Assembly: GCF_034541975.1 (NCBI RefSeq)
Contig: NZ_JAVYJM010000001.1
Source: Dermacoccus abyssi
GTDB taxonomy: Bacteria > Actinomycetota > Actinomycetes > Actinomycetales > Dermatophilaceae
Reading direction: 5' to 3' (one strand)
Length of the DNA: 64,000 bases
The notes below the pieces were generated by a model, which saw nothing but the letters and a program-made list of their open reading frames with translations, searched no databases and was not told the DNA's origin. This document shows, piece after piece, positions 8,026 to 18,353 of this stretch (the first letter of the stretch is position 1; each line of letters starts with the position of its first letter). Made by a program: the position numbers and the translations under genes.

Positions 8026-10758
8026 TCACTCGCCGGGCAGAACCCCCGGCAGGTGCGGCGCGTGATCGGAGCAAATGTAGTGCGCCACGAGCGCCGTCCA
8101 CCCCGTCTGGTGCGCGGCGCCGAGGCCGACGCCGGTGTCGCCGTGGAAGTACTCGCTGAACGTGACGTGCTCGTCCCACAGCGGCCCGTTCGGGTACTCA
8201 CGCTGGTCGCCCGGGCGGCCGTTGGGTCCGAGACGGAAGAGATTGACGAGCCGGTCCTCGAGGTCGGAGACGATCTCGGACAGCTTGACCATCCGCCCCG
8301 ATCCGGTCGGGTACTCGTACTCGACGTCGCCCTCCGCCGACGCGGCGTACAGACGCAGCGAGTCGACGACGAGGAAGTTGACCGGGAACCACACCGGCCC
8401 ACGCCAGTTGGAGTTGCCGCCGAACAGGTCGATGTCGGACTCTCCGGGGGTGTAGCGGATCGACATCGAGCGTCCGCCGATCTCCGCCGTGTACTCCTCG
8501 CGGTAGGCCGCGGACAGCGAACGGATACCGAACTCGGAGAGGAACTCGTTCTCGTCGAAGAGTCGTTCGAGCAGCAGGCCGCGGCGTCGCTTGGAGATGA
8601 GCGTCATCGTCAGCTTCTCGCCGCCGGAGTCGGCCTCGGCCTGCGTGATGGCCTTCATCATGGCCGGCTCGCGCTCCATCATCCACTCGACCTCGCGCAC
8701 GAAGTCGGGCAGTTCGTGCTGCACCCAACTCGGGGCGATGAGCACGGCCATCAGCGGCAGCAGGCCGACCATCGAGCGAACGCGCAGCTGGATGATCTCG
8801 CCGTCCCCGTGCTGGAGGGCGTCGTAGAAGAAGCCGTCCTCCTCGTTCCACAGGCTCGACACCTTCTCCGGCGTCGTGCGGTCCATCGCGTGGGCAAGGT
8901 TGATGAAGTACTGCAGGAACGTCGTGGCCGTGTTGTCGTAGGCCCGCTCGTGGCGCGCGAGTTCGAGGGCCATGCGCAGCATCGACAGCGAGAAGAACGC
9001 CATCCAGCTCGTCGCGTCGGACTGTTCCAGCTTGTAGCCCGGGGGCACGGCGGTCGAGCGGTCGAACAGCGCGATGTTGTCCATGCCGAGGAAGCCGCCC
9101 TCGAAGAGGTAGGAGCCCTCGGCGTCCTTGCGGTTGACCCACCACGAGAAGTTGAGAAGCAGCTTGTTGAAGACCTGGATGAGGAAGGCCTGGTCCTGTC
9201 CGCCGTCGATGGCGTAGACCTGCCAGCAGGCCCACGCGTGGACGGGCGGGTTGACGTCCTCGAAGGCCCATTCGTACGCGGGCACCTGACCGTTGGGGTG
9301 CTGGGCCCACTCCCGGCACATGAGCACGAGCTGGTGCTTGGCGAACTCGGGGTCGATGTGCGCGAGCGGCACGGTGTGGAACGCCAGATCCCACGCGGCG
9401 AACCAGGGGTACTCCCACTCGTCCGGCATCGAGATGACGTCGGCCAGGGCGAGGTGGCGCCAGCCGACGTTGCGTCCGTGTCGGCCCTCGACGCCGGTGA
9501 CGCGCTCACGCGGCGGCGCCTTGACGGCCGGGTCGCCCTCGAGCCATTCCTCGACGTAGTAGCGGTAGAGCTGCTTGCCCCACAAGAGGCCCGCGAAAGC
9601 GCGACGGGCAATGTGACGGTCGTCGTCGCTCACCGTGGCCGGGATGACCGCGGCGTAGAACTCGTCGGCCTCCTCGGCGCGCACCCGACGGACGATGTCG
9701 AAGCCCTCACCGAAGGCCGGGTCGCCGGGCACCGGCTCCTGGTGGGCGGTTCCCTTGGGCTGGTGGGCGCTCGAGCGCCCGACGCCGCGCAGACGCAGCC
9801 GCACGGTGACGCTCTCACCCGGCGCGATGGCATCGAAGTGGTACCAGAAGCCGACCTTCGTGCCGTGGTCGAGGCGGATGCCGTCGCTCTCCCCCGCCAC
9901 GATGCGCTGGTTGATGCCGTCCTTCGTCAGCTCACGGGGGTTGGTCTCCGCGCCGAACACGGCGATCTCGTTCGTCTCGTTGTCGCAGAAGATGATGCGC
10001 GGCTCGCCGTCGGCGTGCAGTTCGTAGTCGCCGAGCCAGCCGTGTTCGGCGCGCACGCAGTTCTCCGTGACGAGGGAGATCGAGGGTTCACGCTCGTCTC
10101 GTCCCCACGACCACGTGTTGCGGAACCACGCCTGCGGCACGAGGTCGAGCGGCGCGGCGTCGGGGCCGTGGTTGGTCGCGGTGTACTCGAGGCAGATGTC
10201 GGTCGGGTTCGCCTTGGCGTGCGTGACCTCGATGTCGAAGAAGCGGTTCTCGTCGAAGACTCCCGTGTCGATGAGCTCGTACTCGTCGTCGGTTCGCCCG
10301 CGCGAGGCGGCCTCGGCGCGCAGGTGGTTGTACGGGAACGCGGCCTGTGGGTAGCGATAGAGCCACGTGCCGTAGGAGTGGGTGGGGGTGGCGTCGGTGG
10401 GCCACCAGACCTCCTTGACGTCCTCGCCGTGGTTGCCTTCACAGTTCGTCAGGCCGAACAGACGTTCCTTGAGGCGGTCGTCCTCACCGTTCCACAACGC
10501 CAGCGAGACGTTGAAGAACCCGAAGCGGTCGCACAGACCCGCCAGTCCGTCCTCGCCCCAGCGGTAGGCGCGCTGGTGGGCGTGGTCGAACGGCAGGTAA
10601 GCCCACGCGTTGCCGTCGGCAGAGTAGTCCTCACGGACCGTGCCCCACTGGCGAGCGGCCATGTACGGCCCCCACAGACGCCACGGGTCGCTGTCCTTCG
10701 GTGCCTGGGCCAGACGGCGGTGTTCGGCGGTGGCCGTGGTGCGGGAAGACGAACTCAC
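8026..10758 (-). CDS. GH63/MGH-like glucosidase-type glycoside hydrolase
   Basis: 910 aa. The N-terminal beta-rich domain (WGPYMAARQWGTVREDYS) is followed by an alpha/alpha-barrel domain typical of the MGH1-like/GH63 clan. Barrel signatures include HPNGQVPAYEWAFEDVNPP, LNFSWWVNRKD, FEGGFLGMDNI and a late NWRGPVWFPVNFLVVDSLR. It has no signal peptide, so it probably acts in the cytoplasm. Actinobacterial relatives are annotated simply as glucosidase; bacterial members include mannosylglycerate hydrolases, so the true substrate is open. It is 52 bp downstream of hflX and may share its transcript, ending at the 18-bp hairpin at 7971-8012. Confidence 0.8.
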   Translation of the reverse strand: MSSSSRTTATAEHRRLAQAPKDSDPWRLWGPYMAARQWGTVREDYSADGNAWAYLPFDHAHQRAYRWGEDGLAGLCDRFGFFNVSLALWNGEDDRLKERLFGLTNCEGNHGEDVKEVWWPTDATPTHSYGTWLYRYPQAAFPYNHLRAEAASRGRTDDEYELIDTGVFDENRFFDIEVTHAKANPTDICLEYTATNHGPDAAPLDLVPQAWFRNTWSWGRDEREPSISLVTENCVRAEHGWLGDYELHADGEPRIIFCDNETNEIAVFGAETNPRELTKDGINQRIVAGESDGIRLDHGTKVGFWYHFDAIAPGESVTVRLRLRGVGRSSAHQPKGTAHQEPVPGDPAFGEGFDIVRRVRAEEADEFYAAVIPATVSDDDRHIARRAFAGLLWGKQLYRYYVEEWLEGDPAVKAPPRERVTGVEGRHGRNVGWRHLALADVISMPDEWEYPWFAAWDLAFHTVPLAHIDPEFAKHQLVLMCREWAQHPNGQVPAYEWAFEDVNPPVHAWACWQVYAIDGGQDQAFLIQVFNKLLLNFSWWVNRKDAEGSYLFEGGFLGMDNIALFDRSTAVPPGYKLEQSDATSWMAFFSLSMLRMALELARHERAYDNTATTFLQYFINLAHAMDRTTPEKVSSLWNEEDGFFYDALQHGDGEIIQLRVRSMVGLLPLMAVLIAPSWVQHELPDFVREVEWMMEREPAMMKAITQAEADSGGEKLTMTLISKRRRGLLLERLFDENEFLSEFGIRSLSAAYREEYTAEIGGRSMSIRYTPGESDIDLFGGNSNWRGPVWFPVNFLVVDSLRLYAASAEGDVEYEYPTGSGRMVKLSEIVSDLEDRLVNLFRLGPNGRPGDQREYPNGPLWDEHVTFSEYFHGDTGVGLGAAHQTGWTALVAHYICSDHAPHLPGVLPGE

Positions 10759-10810
10759 GAGCGCATCCTATTGAGGCCCGCTGTGGACGGACGAATCCGT
10801 GGCGCGAAGC

Positions 10811-12295
<1,485 letters not shown>

Positions 12296-12470
12296 GGCTG
12301 ATCCTCACGTTGTACGTCGTTGCGGTCGAGGTGACGCGCAGAGTTCGATCGTTGCAGGGTTCAACGAGCGAGGCCAGCGATTTACTCCCGCGGTTGCGAC
12401 TCGCCCGGGCGGAGTTCTCCGCTCCCGCGCCGGTTCTCGAGCCAATGCGGCGGTCGTAGGCTGTGCCGTG

Positions 12471-13145
12471 ATGAGCGATCACTACTTCACTGCGGAGCCG
12501 GCGTCACCCGACGAACGGCGCACCCTCACCTTGCGCCTGGCCGGGCGCAGCGTCGCCATGCAGACCGCACCCGGTGTCTTCTGCCCCGACCGTCTCGACT
12601 CGGGCACTGCTGTTCTTCTCAACCACGCACCGGCGCCGCCCGAGGCGGGCACCTTCATGGACATGGGCTGCGGCTGGGGTCCGATCGCGACGACGCTCGC
12701 CCTGGAGAGCCCCAGCGCACACGTGTGGGCGGTGGACGTCAACGAACGCGCCCTCGATCTGTGCGCGACGAACGTTGCGGCTCAGGGGTGTTCGAACGTG
12801 ACGACCGCTCGCCCGTCGCAGGTTCCGGCCGACGTTCGGTTCGATCTCATCTGGTCCAACCCGCCGATCAGGGTGGGCAAGAAGGTGCTGCATTCGATGC
12901 TGCTCACTTGGCTACCCCGCCTCGTCGTCGGCGGGCGCGCCTACCTCGTCGTCCAGCGCAACCTCGGCTCGGACTCACTGGCGAAGTGGCTCGTGGAGCA
13001 GTTGGGCGACGCCTACGAGGTCACGCGCCTGACATCGGTCAAGGGGTTCCGCATTCTCGAAGTGGTGCGCACGTCCGACGGCGGACCCACGCCCTTGGAG
13101 GCTGCGGAGGACACTGGCGCACCGGCGCCAAACGCGGACGTCTAG
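12471..13145 (+). CDS. RsmC-like class I SAM-dependent methyltransferase
   Basis: 224 aa from the ATG at 12471; the open frame continues upstream but loses family character. Motif I is FMDMGCGWGPIATTLA, the acidic loop is VWAVDVNERAL, and the catalytic motif is SNPPIRVGKK. The NPP(I/F)R form with the following lysines is typical of RsmC/RlmG-type enzymes, which methylate an exocyclic guanine N2 in rRNA. It matches the C-terminal catalytic half of E. coli RsmC, as is usual in actinobacteria. It is divergent from hflX and convergent with dapF. The exact rRNA target is inferred only. Confidence 0.82.
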   Translation: MSDHYFTAEPASPDERRTLTLRLAGRSVAMQTAPGVFCPDRLDSGTAVLLNHAPAPPEAGTFMDMGCGWGPIATTLALESPSAHVWAVDVNERALDLCATNVAAQGCSNVTTARPSQVPADVRFDLIWSNPPIRVGKKVLHSMLLTWLPRLVVGGRAYLVVQRNLGSDSLAKWLVEQLGDAYEVTRLTSVKGFRILEVVRTSDGGPTPLEAAEDTGAPAPNADV

Positions 13146-13246
13146 GCCATTGAGTATCGCTCAGGTTCACGTTCACTGACGACGTTTTTCGTTGGGACAC
13201 ACACCGTTTCGCCGACCACACGTCGAGCGTTGTCCGACCGGGCGAC

Positions 13247-14110
13247 TCAGCGTTGCGGCAGGTCGACCTCACCGTCGGCGACGAGCTGAGCCGGCCCCGA
13301 GAGCGCAACCTCGTCGCCCTTGATGTGCACGCCGAGCGTGCCGCCGAGAACGTCGACCTTCCAGTCGAGCTGGCCCTCAGGCTTGCCGCCCCACCACCAC
13401 GTCGCGATGGCCGCGGCCGCAGCGCCGGTGCCGCACGAGCGCGTCTCGCCGCTGCCGCGCTCGTGCACGCGCATGCTGATGTGGGCGTGCTCGATCGCAT
13501 GGACGAACTCGACGTTGCTGCCGTGCTCCGGGTGAGGGTCGACGTGCGGTGCCTCGTGCAGCTCGAGGGAGCCCAGGTGCACCGACGGAGGTAGCGCGAC
13601 GACGGTGTGCGGGTTGCCGAGGTCGAGGCTGAGCGCGGGCAAGGGGTCGGGCGAACCGTGGACCTGGACGACGGAGTCCATACCGCGGCGCTCGGCCTCC
13701 TCTTCCCGGGCGAGGCGCCACTGGCCGAGCTCGACGGCCCAGCCGTGCGGGACGGCCACCATCTCCTTGACGCCGGCGCGCGTCGCGATGGCGAACTGCT
13801 CGCTCGCGACGAGTCCGCGCGAGCGCAGGTATTCGGCGAAGACGCGCGTTCCGTTGCCGCACATCTCGGCGAGCGACCCGTCGGCGTTGCGGTAGTCCAT
13901 GAACCACTCAGCCACTCCGGCGAGCGCCGCGACCTCGGGCACCGCAGCCGTGCGCACGACGCGGATCATGCCGTCGCCGCCAATGCCGGCGCGGCGGTCA
14001 CACAGGAAGGCGACGTCGTCGACGCTGAGGTCGAGGGTGCCGTCATGATCGGGCACGAGGACGAAGTCGTTCTGCGTGCCGTGGCCCTTGGTGAATGGAA
14101 TGCGCGTCAC
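13247..14110 (-). CDS. dapF: Diaminopimelate epimerase
   Basis: 287 aa. Converts LL-diaminopimelate to the meso form for lysine and peptidoglycan synthesis. Both catalytic cysteines are present, in EMCGNGTRVF (C84) and RSCGTGAAAA (C226), within the expected two-lobed fold. The N-terminal FTKGHGTQNDFV is also diagnostic. In many actinobacteria dapF lies directly beside miaA; here an atypical 0.8-kb gene and an 86-bp gap separate them. Two other lysine-pathway genes, dapA and dapB, lie in the same window but at distance. Confidence 0.96.
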   Translation of the reverse strand: MTRIPFTKGHGTQNDFVLVPDHDGTLDLSVDDVAFLCDRRAGIGGDGMIRVVRTAAVPEVAALAGVAEWFMDYRNADGSLAEMCGNGTRVFAEYLRSRGLVASEQFAIATRAGVKEMVAVPHGWAVELGQWRLAREEEAERRGMDSVVQVHGSPDPLPALSLDLGNPHTVVALPPSVHLGSLELHEAPHVDPHPEHGSNVEFVHAIEHAHISMRVHERGSGETRSCGTGAAAAAIATWWWGGKPEGQLDWKVDVLGGTLGVHIKGDEVALSGPAQLVADGEVDLPQR

Positions 14111-14196
14111 GCGCTCATCGTGTCACACCCCCGTCGGACCAGTACCCGCCGGATGCGACGTCGCTCGGACTTGACTAGCACAAGAAATGCTTCACT

Positions 14197-15015
14197 TCAG
14201 CCTTGAAAGAAATATGCCCAATCAGGCTCAGGAACCATTTCGATCTCCATCACCCCACTTGCAATGAAGTGAACGGCTGCGGCGGTTGCAGAGTGCACAT
14301 ACCTCATCACCATCGGAAATGGGGCACAGCGGCGGCTCATCACAAACAGTGGCGATGAGGAGACAACAACCTCGCATTCCGAAGGGAACTCGCCGGAACT
14401 CGCGTCGGTGTCGAATGTCAGACGCAACCACGGCGCATTCTTTGCTTTTTCCGAAGCGGAAGATGCCCGACTGCGCAGCGTCTCCAACTCGACCGCCCCA
14501 GGGCCTGGATTCATCGGGATGAGTTCATAGTGTTTATCTCGAACAGCGATGTCGTTAAGCAGGGAAAGACCCCGTGTGACATCATTGTCACTCTTCAGCG
14601 GCTGCAGTTGCTCAACGCGGTCAAGCAGGGTTGCGGGCATAGAACTTAGCCACTTGCGCGCATTCCGCCATTCCTTTCCACTCCCAGCGATGGGAAACTG
14701 AACCTTCCGAATGTCCACGGGCACAGCCCCTTCCAACATGCACACCTGTTGCATGAGATGATCCAAGGCTGCACGAAGGTCATGGACGGCGTGACCGAAC
14801 CGCACGGCCCAATCCGTGGGAAATTTGGGCAGATCGGGTTCAGCAACGGTGAGGACGACCTCCGTCCCGGTCGAAGCTACCCAGGCGGGCGCCCACGTGG
14901 ACGAATGGCTCACGAATGTCGATATATCAGACTCCAGGCTCCGAAATATGTCGGCAGCACTTGCTAATCGAACTGGGACATCCGAGGAAATGCCGAAAGA
15001 GACATTTTCACTCAC
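14197..15015 (-). CDS. Orphan protein with helical RxxxxH motif, atypical composition
   Basis: 272 aa from a GTG at 15015 whose first codons overlap the miaA stop (GTGAGTGA). A TTG at 15054 in the same frame is an alternative start. The gene is visibly richer in A and T than every neighbour and uses codons such as AGA, AAT and ATA that are rare nearby, which suggests transfer. A helical stretch, HAVHDLRAALDHL (about residues 75-87), contains R81-x4-H86. Later come FPIAGSGKEW, RVEQLQPLKSD and the motif RDKHYELIP (about 159-167). The order 'LRxALDHL ... FPI ... QP ... DKH' occurs in a widespread family of uncharacterised bacterial proteins as I remember it. The RxxxxH spacing is compatible with a HEPN-like RNase motif, but the residue after R is not the usual polar one. 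No function is assigned. Confidence 0.7.
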   Translation of the reverse strand: MSENVSFGISSDVPVRLASAADIFRSLESDISTFVSHSSTWAPAWVASTGTEVVLTVAEPDLPKFPTDWAVRFGHAVHDLRAALDHLMQQVCMLEGAVPVDIRKVQFPIAGSGKEWRNARKWLSSMPATLLDRVEQLQPLKSDNDVTRGLSLLNDIAVRDKHYELIPMNPGPGAVELETLRSRASSASEKAKNAPWLRLTFDTDASSGEFPSECEVVVSSSPLFVMSRRCAPFPMVMRYVHSATAAAVHFIASGVMEIEMVPEPDWAYFFQG

Positions 15016-16036
15016 CGCATCGTTTCCCACTCTTCGAGGCGCGAGAACGATCAACCACCCGCGCTTGAGAATGGCTCACGGCGACTCCGTGCCGCGCCGG
15101 ACTGTAGCCGTCGACTTCCGCCAGGGCGCGATCTAGGAGATCGGGTGCGTCGTAGGGCAGCCACACCGGCCGCGGATCCGGGCGGAACCACGCGCGCTGA
15201 CGACGGGCGAACTGGCGCGTCGCGATCGCCGTCGCCTCCTTCGCGGCCCGCTCGTCGAGGAGGCCGTCGAGGTGCTCGAGCGCCTGGGAGTAGCCGATGG
15301 CCCGGCTCGCCGTCCGCCCGTTGCGCAGGCCTCGGGCGTCGAGTTCACGCACCTCGTCGAGCAACCCGCGTTCCCACATGAGGTCGACACGTCGCTCGAT
15401 GCGGGTCACGAGTTCCGTCGGGTCGGCCTGGAGGCCGAGCACGATCGTCGGTTCGAGGAAGGTTTTCGTCGGCGCCGTGGCGCTGAAGGGGCGTCCGGTC
15501 AACGCGATCACTTCGAGCGCGCGCACGACCCTGCGCCCGTTGCTCGCAAGGATGTCGGCAGCCGCCGCGGGATCCTGCTCGGCCAACTCCCGGTGAAGGG
15601 CGCCAGAGCCCTCGTCCTCGAGGCGCCGCTCGAAGCGGGCGCGCACCTGCGGATCTGTCGGCGGGATCTCCAGGACGTCGAGCGCGGCCCGCAGGTAGAG
15701 GCCGGAGCCACCCACGACGATCGGAACGTTGCCACGAGCCAGCACCCCTTGAATGTCGGCCCGAGCCTCGCGCTGGAAGCGCGCGATCGTCGCCTCGTCG
15801 AGGATGTCGAGGGTGTCGATCTGGTGGTGCGGGATGCCGCGCCGCTCCCCCACAGGCAGCTTGGCCGTACCGATGTCCATACCGCGGTAGAACTGCGACG
15901 CATCCGCGTTGACGATCTCGCCGCCGAGTCGCTCGGCAAGGTCGAGCGAGAGATCGCTCTTGCCGGTTGCCGTCGGGCCGACGACGGCGATGACGCGCGG
16001 TCGCACGAGCGCTCGATCGGAACCGGGGGTGTTCAC
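15008..16036 (-). CDS. miaA: tRNA dimethylallyltransferase
   Basis: 342 aa from GTG 16036. Adds a dimethylallyl group to A37 of tRNAs reading UNN codons; MiaB, also in this window, then methylthiolates it. P-loop GPTATGKS (20-27), NADASQFYRGMDIGTAKL and HHQIDTLDI are diagnostic, as is the C-terminal QFARRQRAWFR. The usual end of the protein is near DAPDLLDRALAEV. Here roughly 34 extra residues, rich in Arg, Ser and Gly, run to the stop and abut the composition-atypical orphan gene. The native 3' end may have been altered by that insertion. Longer in-frame upstream sequence lacks similarity and was excluded. Confidence 0.93.
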   Translation of the reverse strand: MNTPGSDRALVRPRVIAVVGPTATGKSDLSLDLAERLGGEIVNADASQFYRGMDIGTAKLPVGERRGIPHHQIDTLDILDEATIARFQREARADIQGVLARGNVPIVVGGSGLYLRAALDVLEIPPTDPQVRARFERRLEDEGSGALHRELAEQDPAAAADILASNGRRVVRALEVIALTGRPFSATAPTKTFLEPTIVLGLQADPTELVTRIERRVDLMWERGLLDEVRELDARGLRNGRTASRAIGYSQALEHLDGLLDERAAKEATAIATRQFARRQRAWFRPDPRPVWLPYDAPDLLDRALAEVDGYSPARHGVAVSHSQARVVDRSRASKSGKRCGE

Positions 16037-16091
16037 GCGCCTATTCTCCCAAAGCTCGGAGCACGCTTGCACCAGCCGCGCACGGCGGTGC

Positions 16092-17351
16092 TTACGCCGC
16101 GGCGGGAGTCGGCGCCTGGCCTGCGCTACGCCACAGGGTGAGGGCGAGACCGAGCGCCGCGAGGACGGCGGCAAGCACGAGGACGAGCGTCCCGCCCCAT
16201 CCCAGCGTGGCGAAAGGCCACCCGGCCAGCGCACCGATGACGGACGAGCCCGTGTAGTAACCGAACAGATAGAGCGAGCTCGCCTCGGCGCGATGGCGCG
16301 TTGCGAGGGCCGTCACCCACCCGCTCGCGCTCGCGTGGGCGGCGAAGAAGCCACCGGTGAACGCCAGCATGCCGACGAGCAGCGTCGCGAGGTTGTCGAA
16401 CCAGGTGAGGAGCAGGCCGAGAGCCATCGTCAGGGTCGAGACGGCGAGTACCGGCCCGCGACCGTACCGGTCGGCCAAGCGTCCAGCCCAGGCGGACGTG
16501 AGCGTGCCCGACAGGTAGAGGCAGAACACGAGGCCGACCACGGCCCGCGGCAGAGCAAACGGCTCGCGCAGGAGGCGGAACCCGAGCACGTTGTAGATCG
16601 AGACGAAGCCGCCCATGAGGAGGAAGGCAACAGCCACGAGTGCCATGATGCGCGGGTTGCGCAGGTGGCGGGCCAGATTGGCGCTCGACGCGCGAAGACC
16701 GATCCGCTTGGGTTCGAAGAATCGGCTCGCGGGGGCGAGCTTCACGAAGAGGGCGGTGAACACCAGCGCGACGACGGCAGCCGCTTCGAGCGCCCACCGC
16801 CACGTCGTGACGTCGAGCGCGAACGAGGCCACGATGCGTCCGGCCAACCCACCGATCGTCGTGCCTGCGATGTAGCGGCCCATGGCCGTTCCGAGGGACG
16901 CTCCGTCCACCTCCTCGGCGAGGTAGGCCATGGCAACGGCGGGCACACCGGCGAGGGTCAGACCCTGGAGGGCACGGCCGGTGAGGACGACCTCGAGCGA
17001 GGTCGCGAGAGGAATGAGCAGGCCGATGATCGCGGAGAGCAACGCCGAGGCGACCATGACGCGGCTGCGCCCGAAGCGTTCCGAGAGGATGCTGGCCGGA
17101 ACGATGGCGAAGGCGAGCACACCGGTCGTCGCGCTGACGGCGAGGGCCGCCACGGCCGGGGACGCATCGAACTCACGCGCGAGGTCGGGCAGGACGGCCT
17201 GCGCCGAGTACATCGACACGAAGGTCGCCATACCGGCCGCGAAGAGCGCCGTCGTGATGCGGGTATAGCCGGCGTCGCCGCGCACATAGCCCCGCGGTGC
17301 ATCGGCGTGCTGTGCCGTTCCGGGCTGCTCGGTCTCCGCTGTCGCTGTCAT
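16092..17351 (-). CDS. MFS transporter, YnfM/sugar-efflux-like
   Basis: 419 aa. About twelve hydrophobic segments in two halves. The loop-2/3 motif of the major facilitator superfamily is visible as SILSERFGRSRVMVAS and repeated in the second half as GRLADRYGRGPVLAVS. The N-terminal FVSMYSAQAVLPDLAREF resembles the YnfM group of inner-membrane drug/metabolite exporters. The start is ATG 17351, opposite the LysR gene start with 64 bp between them. This is the classic arrangement of a LysR regulator and the transporter it controls. Substrate unknown. miaA follows 55 bp downstream on the same strand. Confidence 0.85.
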   Translation of the reverse strand: MTATAETEQPGTAQHADAPRGYVRGDAGYTRITTALFAAGMATFVSMYSAQAVLPDLAREFDASPAVAALAVSATTGVLAFAIVPASILSERFGRSRVMVASALLSAIIGLLIPLATSLEVVLTGRALQGLTLAGVPAVAMAYLAEEVDGASLGTAMGRYIAGTTIGGLAGRIVASFALDVTTWRWALEAAAVVALVFTALFVKLAPASRFFEPKRIGLRASSANLARHLRNPRIMALVAVAFLLMGGFVSIYNVLGFRLLREPFALPRAVVGLVFCLYLSGTLTSAWAGRLADRYGRGPVLAVSTLTMALGLLLTWFDNLATLLVGMLAFTGGFFAAHASASGWVTALATRHRAEASSLYLFGYYTGSSVIGALAGWPFATLGWGGTLVLVLAAVLAALGLALTLWRSAGQAPTPAAA

Positions 17352-17415
17352 GTCCCTCACTCTGCGCCGGGCGGCCCACATACGGAAATACGTTCTCAAT
17401 GCCACACTGATGCAC
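17352..17415. promoter_or_regulatory. Divergent MFS/LysR control region
   Basis: This 64-bp region separates two divergent start codons and must hold both promoters. It contains a repeated ATACG (in ATACGGAAATACGT) within a locally AT-rich stretch, a plausible LysR-type operator. No perfect T-N11-A palindrome is evident. Confidence 0.4.
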
Positions 17416-18324
17416 ATGACGCATGAACAGGATCCGGAGGTTCTCTCAGGTCACAACTGGATCGTGACCCTGGCCGAGGTGGAGAACGTCACCGATGCCG
17501 CGGCGATGCTCGGGACGACCCAGCCGACCCTCTCCCGGAGGCTTGCGACGCTCGAATCAGCGCTCGGAGCGTCGTTGTTCGATCGACCGGGGCGGCGGCT
17601 GCGCCTCAACGACGCCGGACGCATCTACGTCGACGCGGCCCGCCGCGCGGACTTCACGATGGCCGTCGCCCGCGCGCGCATCGCCGAGATGCACGGGGGC
17701 GACGACGAACTGCGCCTCGGCTTCCTCCACAGTTTCGGCCCCTGGCTCGTGCCCCACCTGCTGGGCCACGTGCGTCGGAGTCACCCGCACGCACGCTTCC
17801 AACTCGTGCAGGACGCCGCCGAGACGATCTGTCGCCTCGTGCGCGAGGGCGACCTCGACGTCGGGATCGTCTCTCCGAAGCCGCGCGTGGAGGAAGGCCT
17901 CCAGTGGCGCTCGCTCATCCAGCAGCCCATCGCCCTGGCCGTTCCCGAAGACCACCCGTTGGCCTCACGCGGGGAAGTGACGCTACCCGACGCAGCCGAG
18001 GAAACCTTCGTCACCATGCCGGCTCACTACGGCATGCGACGCGTGCTCGACGAGGCCTGCGCCGAGGCCGGATTCCGCCCGCGTCTGGGGACCGAGTGCC
18101 AGGAGTTGGGTACGGTGCGCGGGCTCGTCGAAGCGGGGCTGGGCGTAGCCCTGCTCCCCCGCGAACAGCGTCGATCAGGCGCGGACGGTGTGTGCCTCGT
18201 GACTCTGTGCGACCCGGCACTCACACGCGAGATCGGCATCGTGCGCGCCGCCGATCGGGTGCTCCCCGCCGTGGCACGTTCGCTCGCCGACGCGGAAGCG
18301 CCCCCACTACCTTTCGGGCAGTAG
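17416..18324 (+). CDS. LysR-family transcriptional regulator
   Basis: 302 aa from ATG 17416; another ATG two codons upstream (17410) is equally possible. The N-terminal winged helix-turn-helix reads VENVTDAAAMLGTTQPTLSRRLATLESALGASLFDR in two overlapping blocks and is typical of LysR proteins. The remainder is a periplasmic-binding-like effector domain (RLGFLHSFGPWLVPHLL, DLDVGIVSP, VEAGLGVALLPRE). It probably controls the divergent MFS exporter; the inducer is unknown. A hairpin overlapping its stop codon ends the transcript against miaB. Confidence 0.9.
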   Translation: MTHEQDPEVLSGHNWIVTLAEVENVTDAAAMLGTTQPTLSRRLATLESALGASLFDRPGRRLRLNDAGRIYVDAARRADFTMAVARARIAEMHGGDDELRLGFLHSFGPWLVPHLLGHVRRSHPHARFQLVQDAAETICRLVREGDLDVGIVSPKPRVEEGLQWRSLIQQPIALAVPEDHPLASRGEVTLPDAAEETFVTMPAHYGMRRVLDEACAEAGFRPRLGTECQELGTVRGLVEAGLGVALLPREQRRSGADGVCLVTLCDPALTREIGIVRAADRVLPAVARSLADAEAPPLPFGQ

Positions 18325-18330
18325 GGGCGC
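18298..18330 (+). terminator. LysR gene terminator
   Basis: GCGCCC (18298-18303) with GGGCGC (18325-18330), and CTAC (18307-18310) with GTAG (18321-18324), form a bulged hairpin over the LysR stop codon. It lies between convergent genes. It has no U-tract. Confidence 0.5.
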
Positions 18331-18353
18331 GTGGCGTGGGATGAGGAGCGGCG

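Noticed and set aside
14197..15054. Complete toxin-antitoxin or defence system around the atypical orphan gene
   Set aside because: Only one gene has atypical composition. The flanking genes are housekeeping (dapF, miaA) and no partner could be identified.
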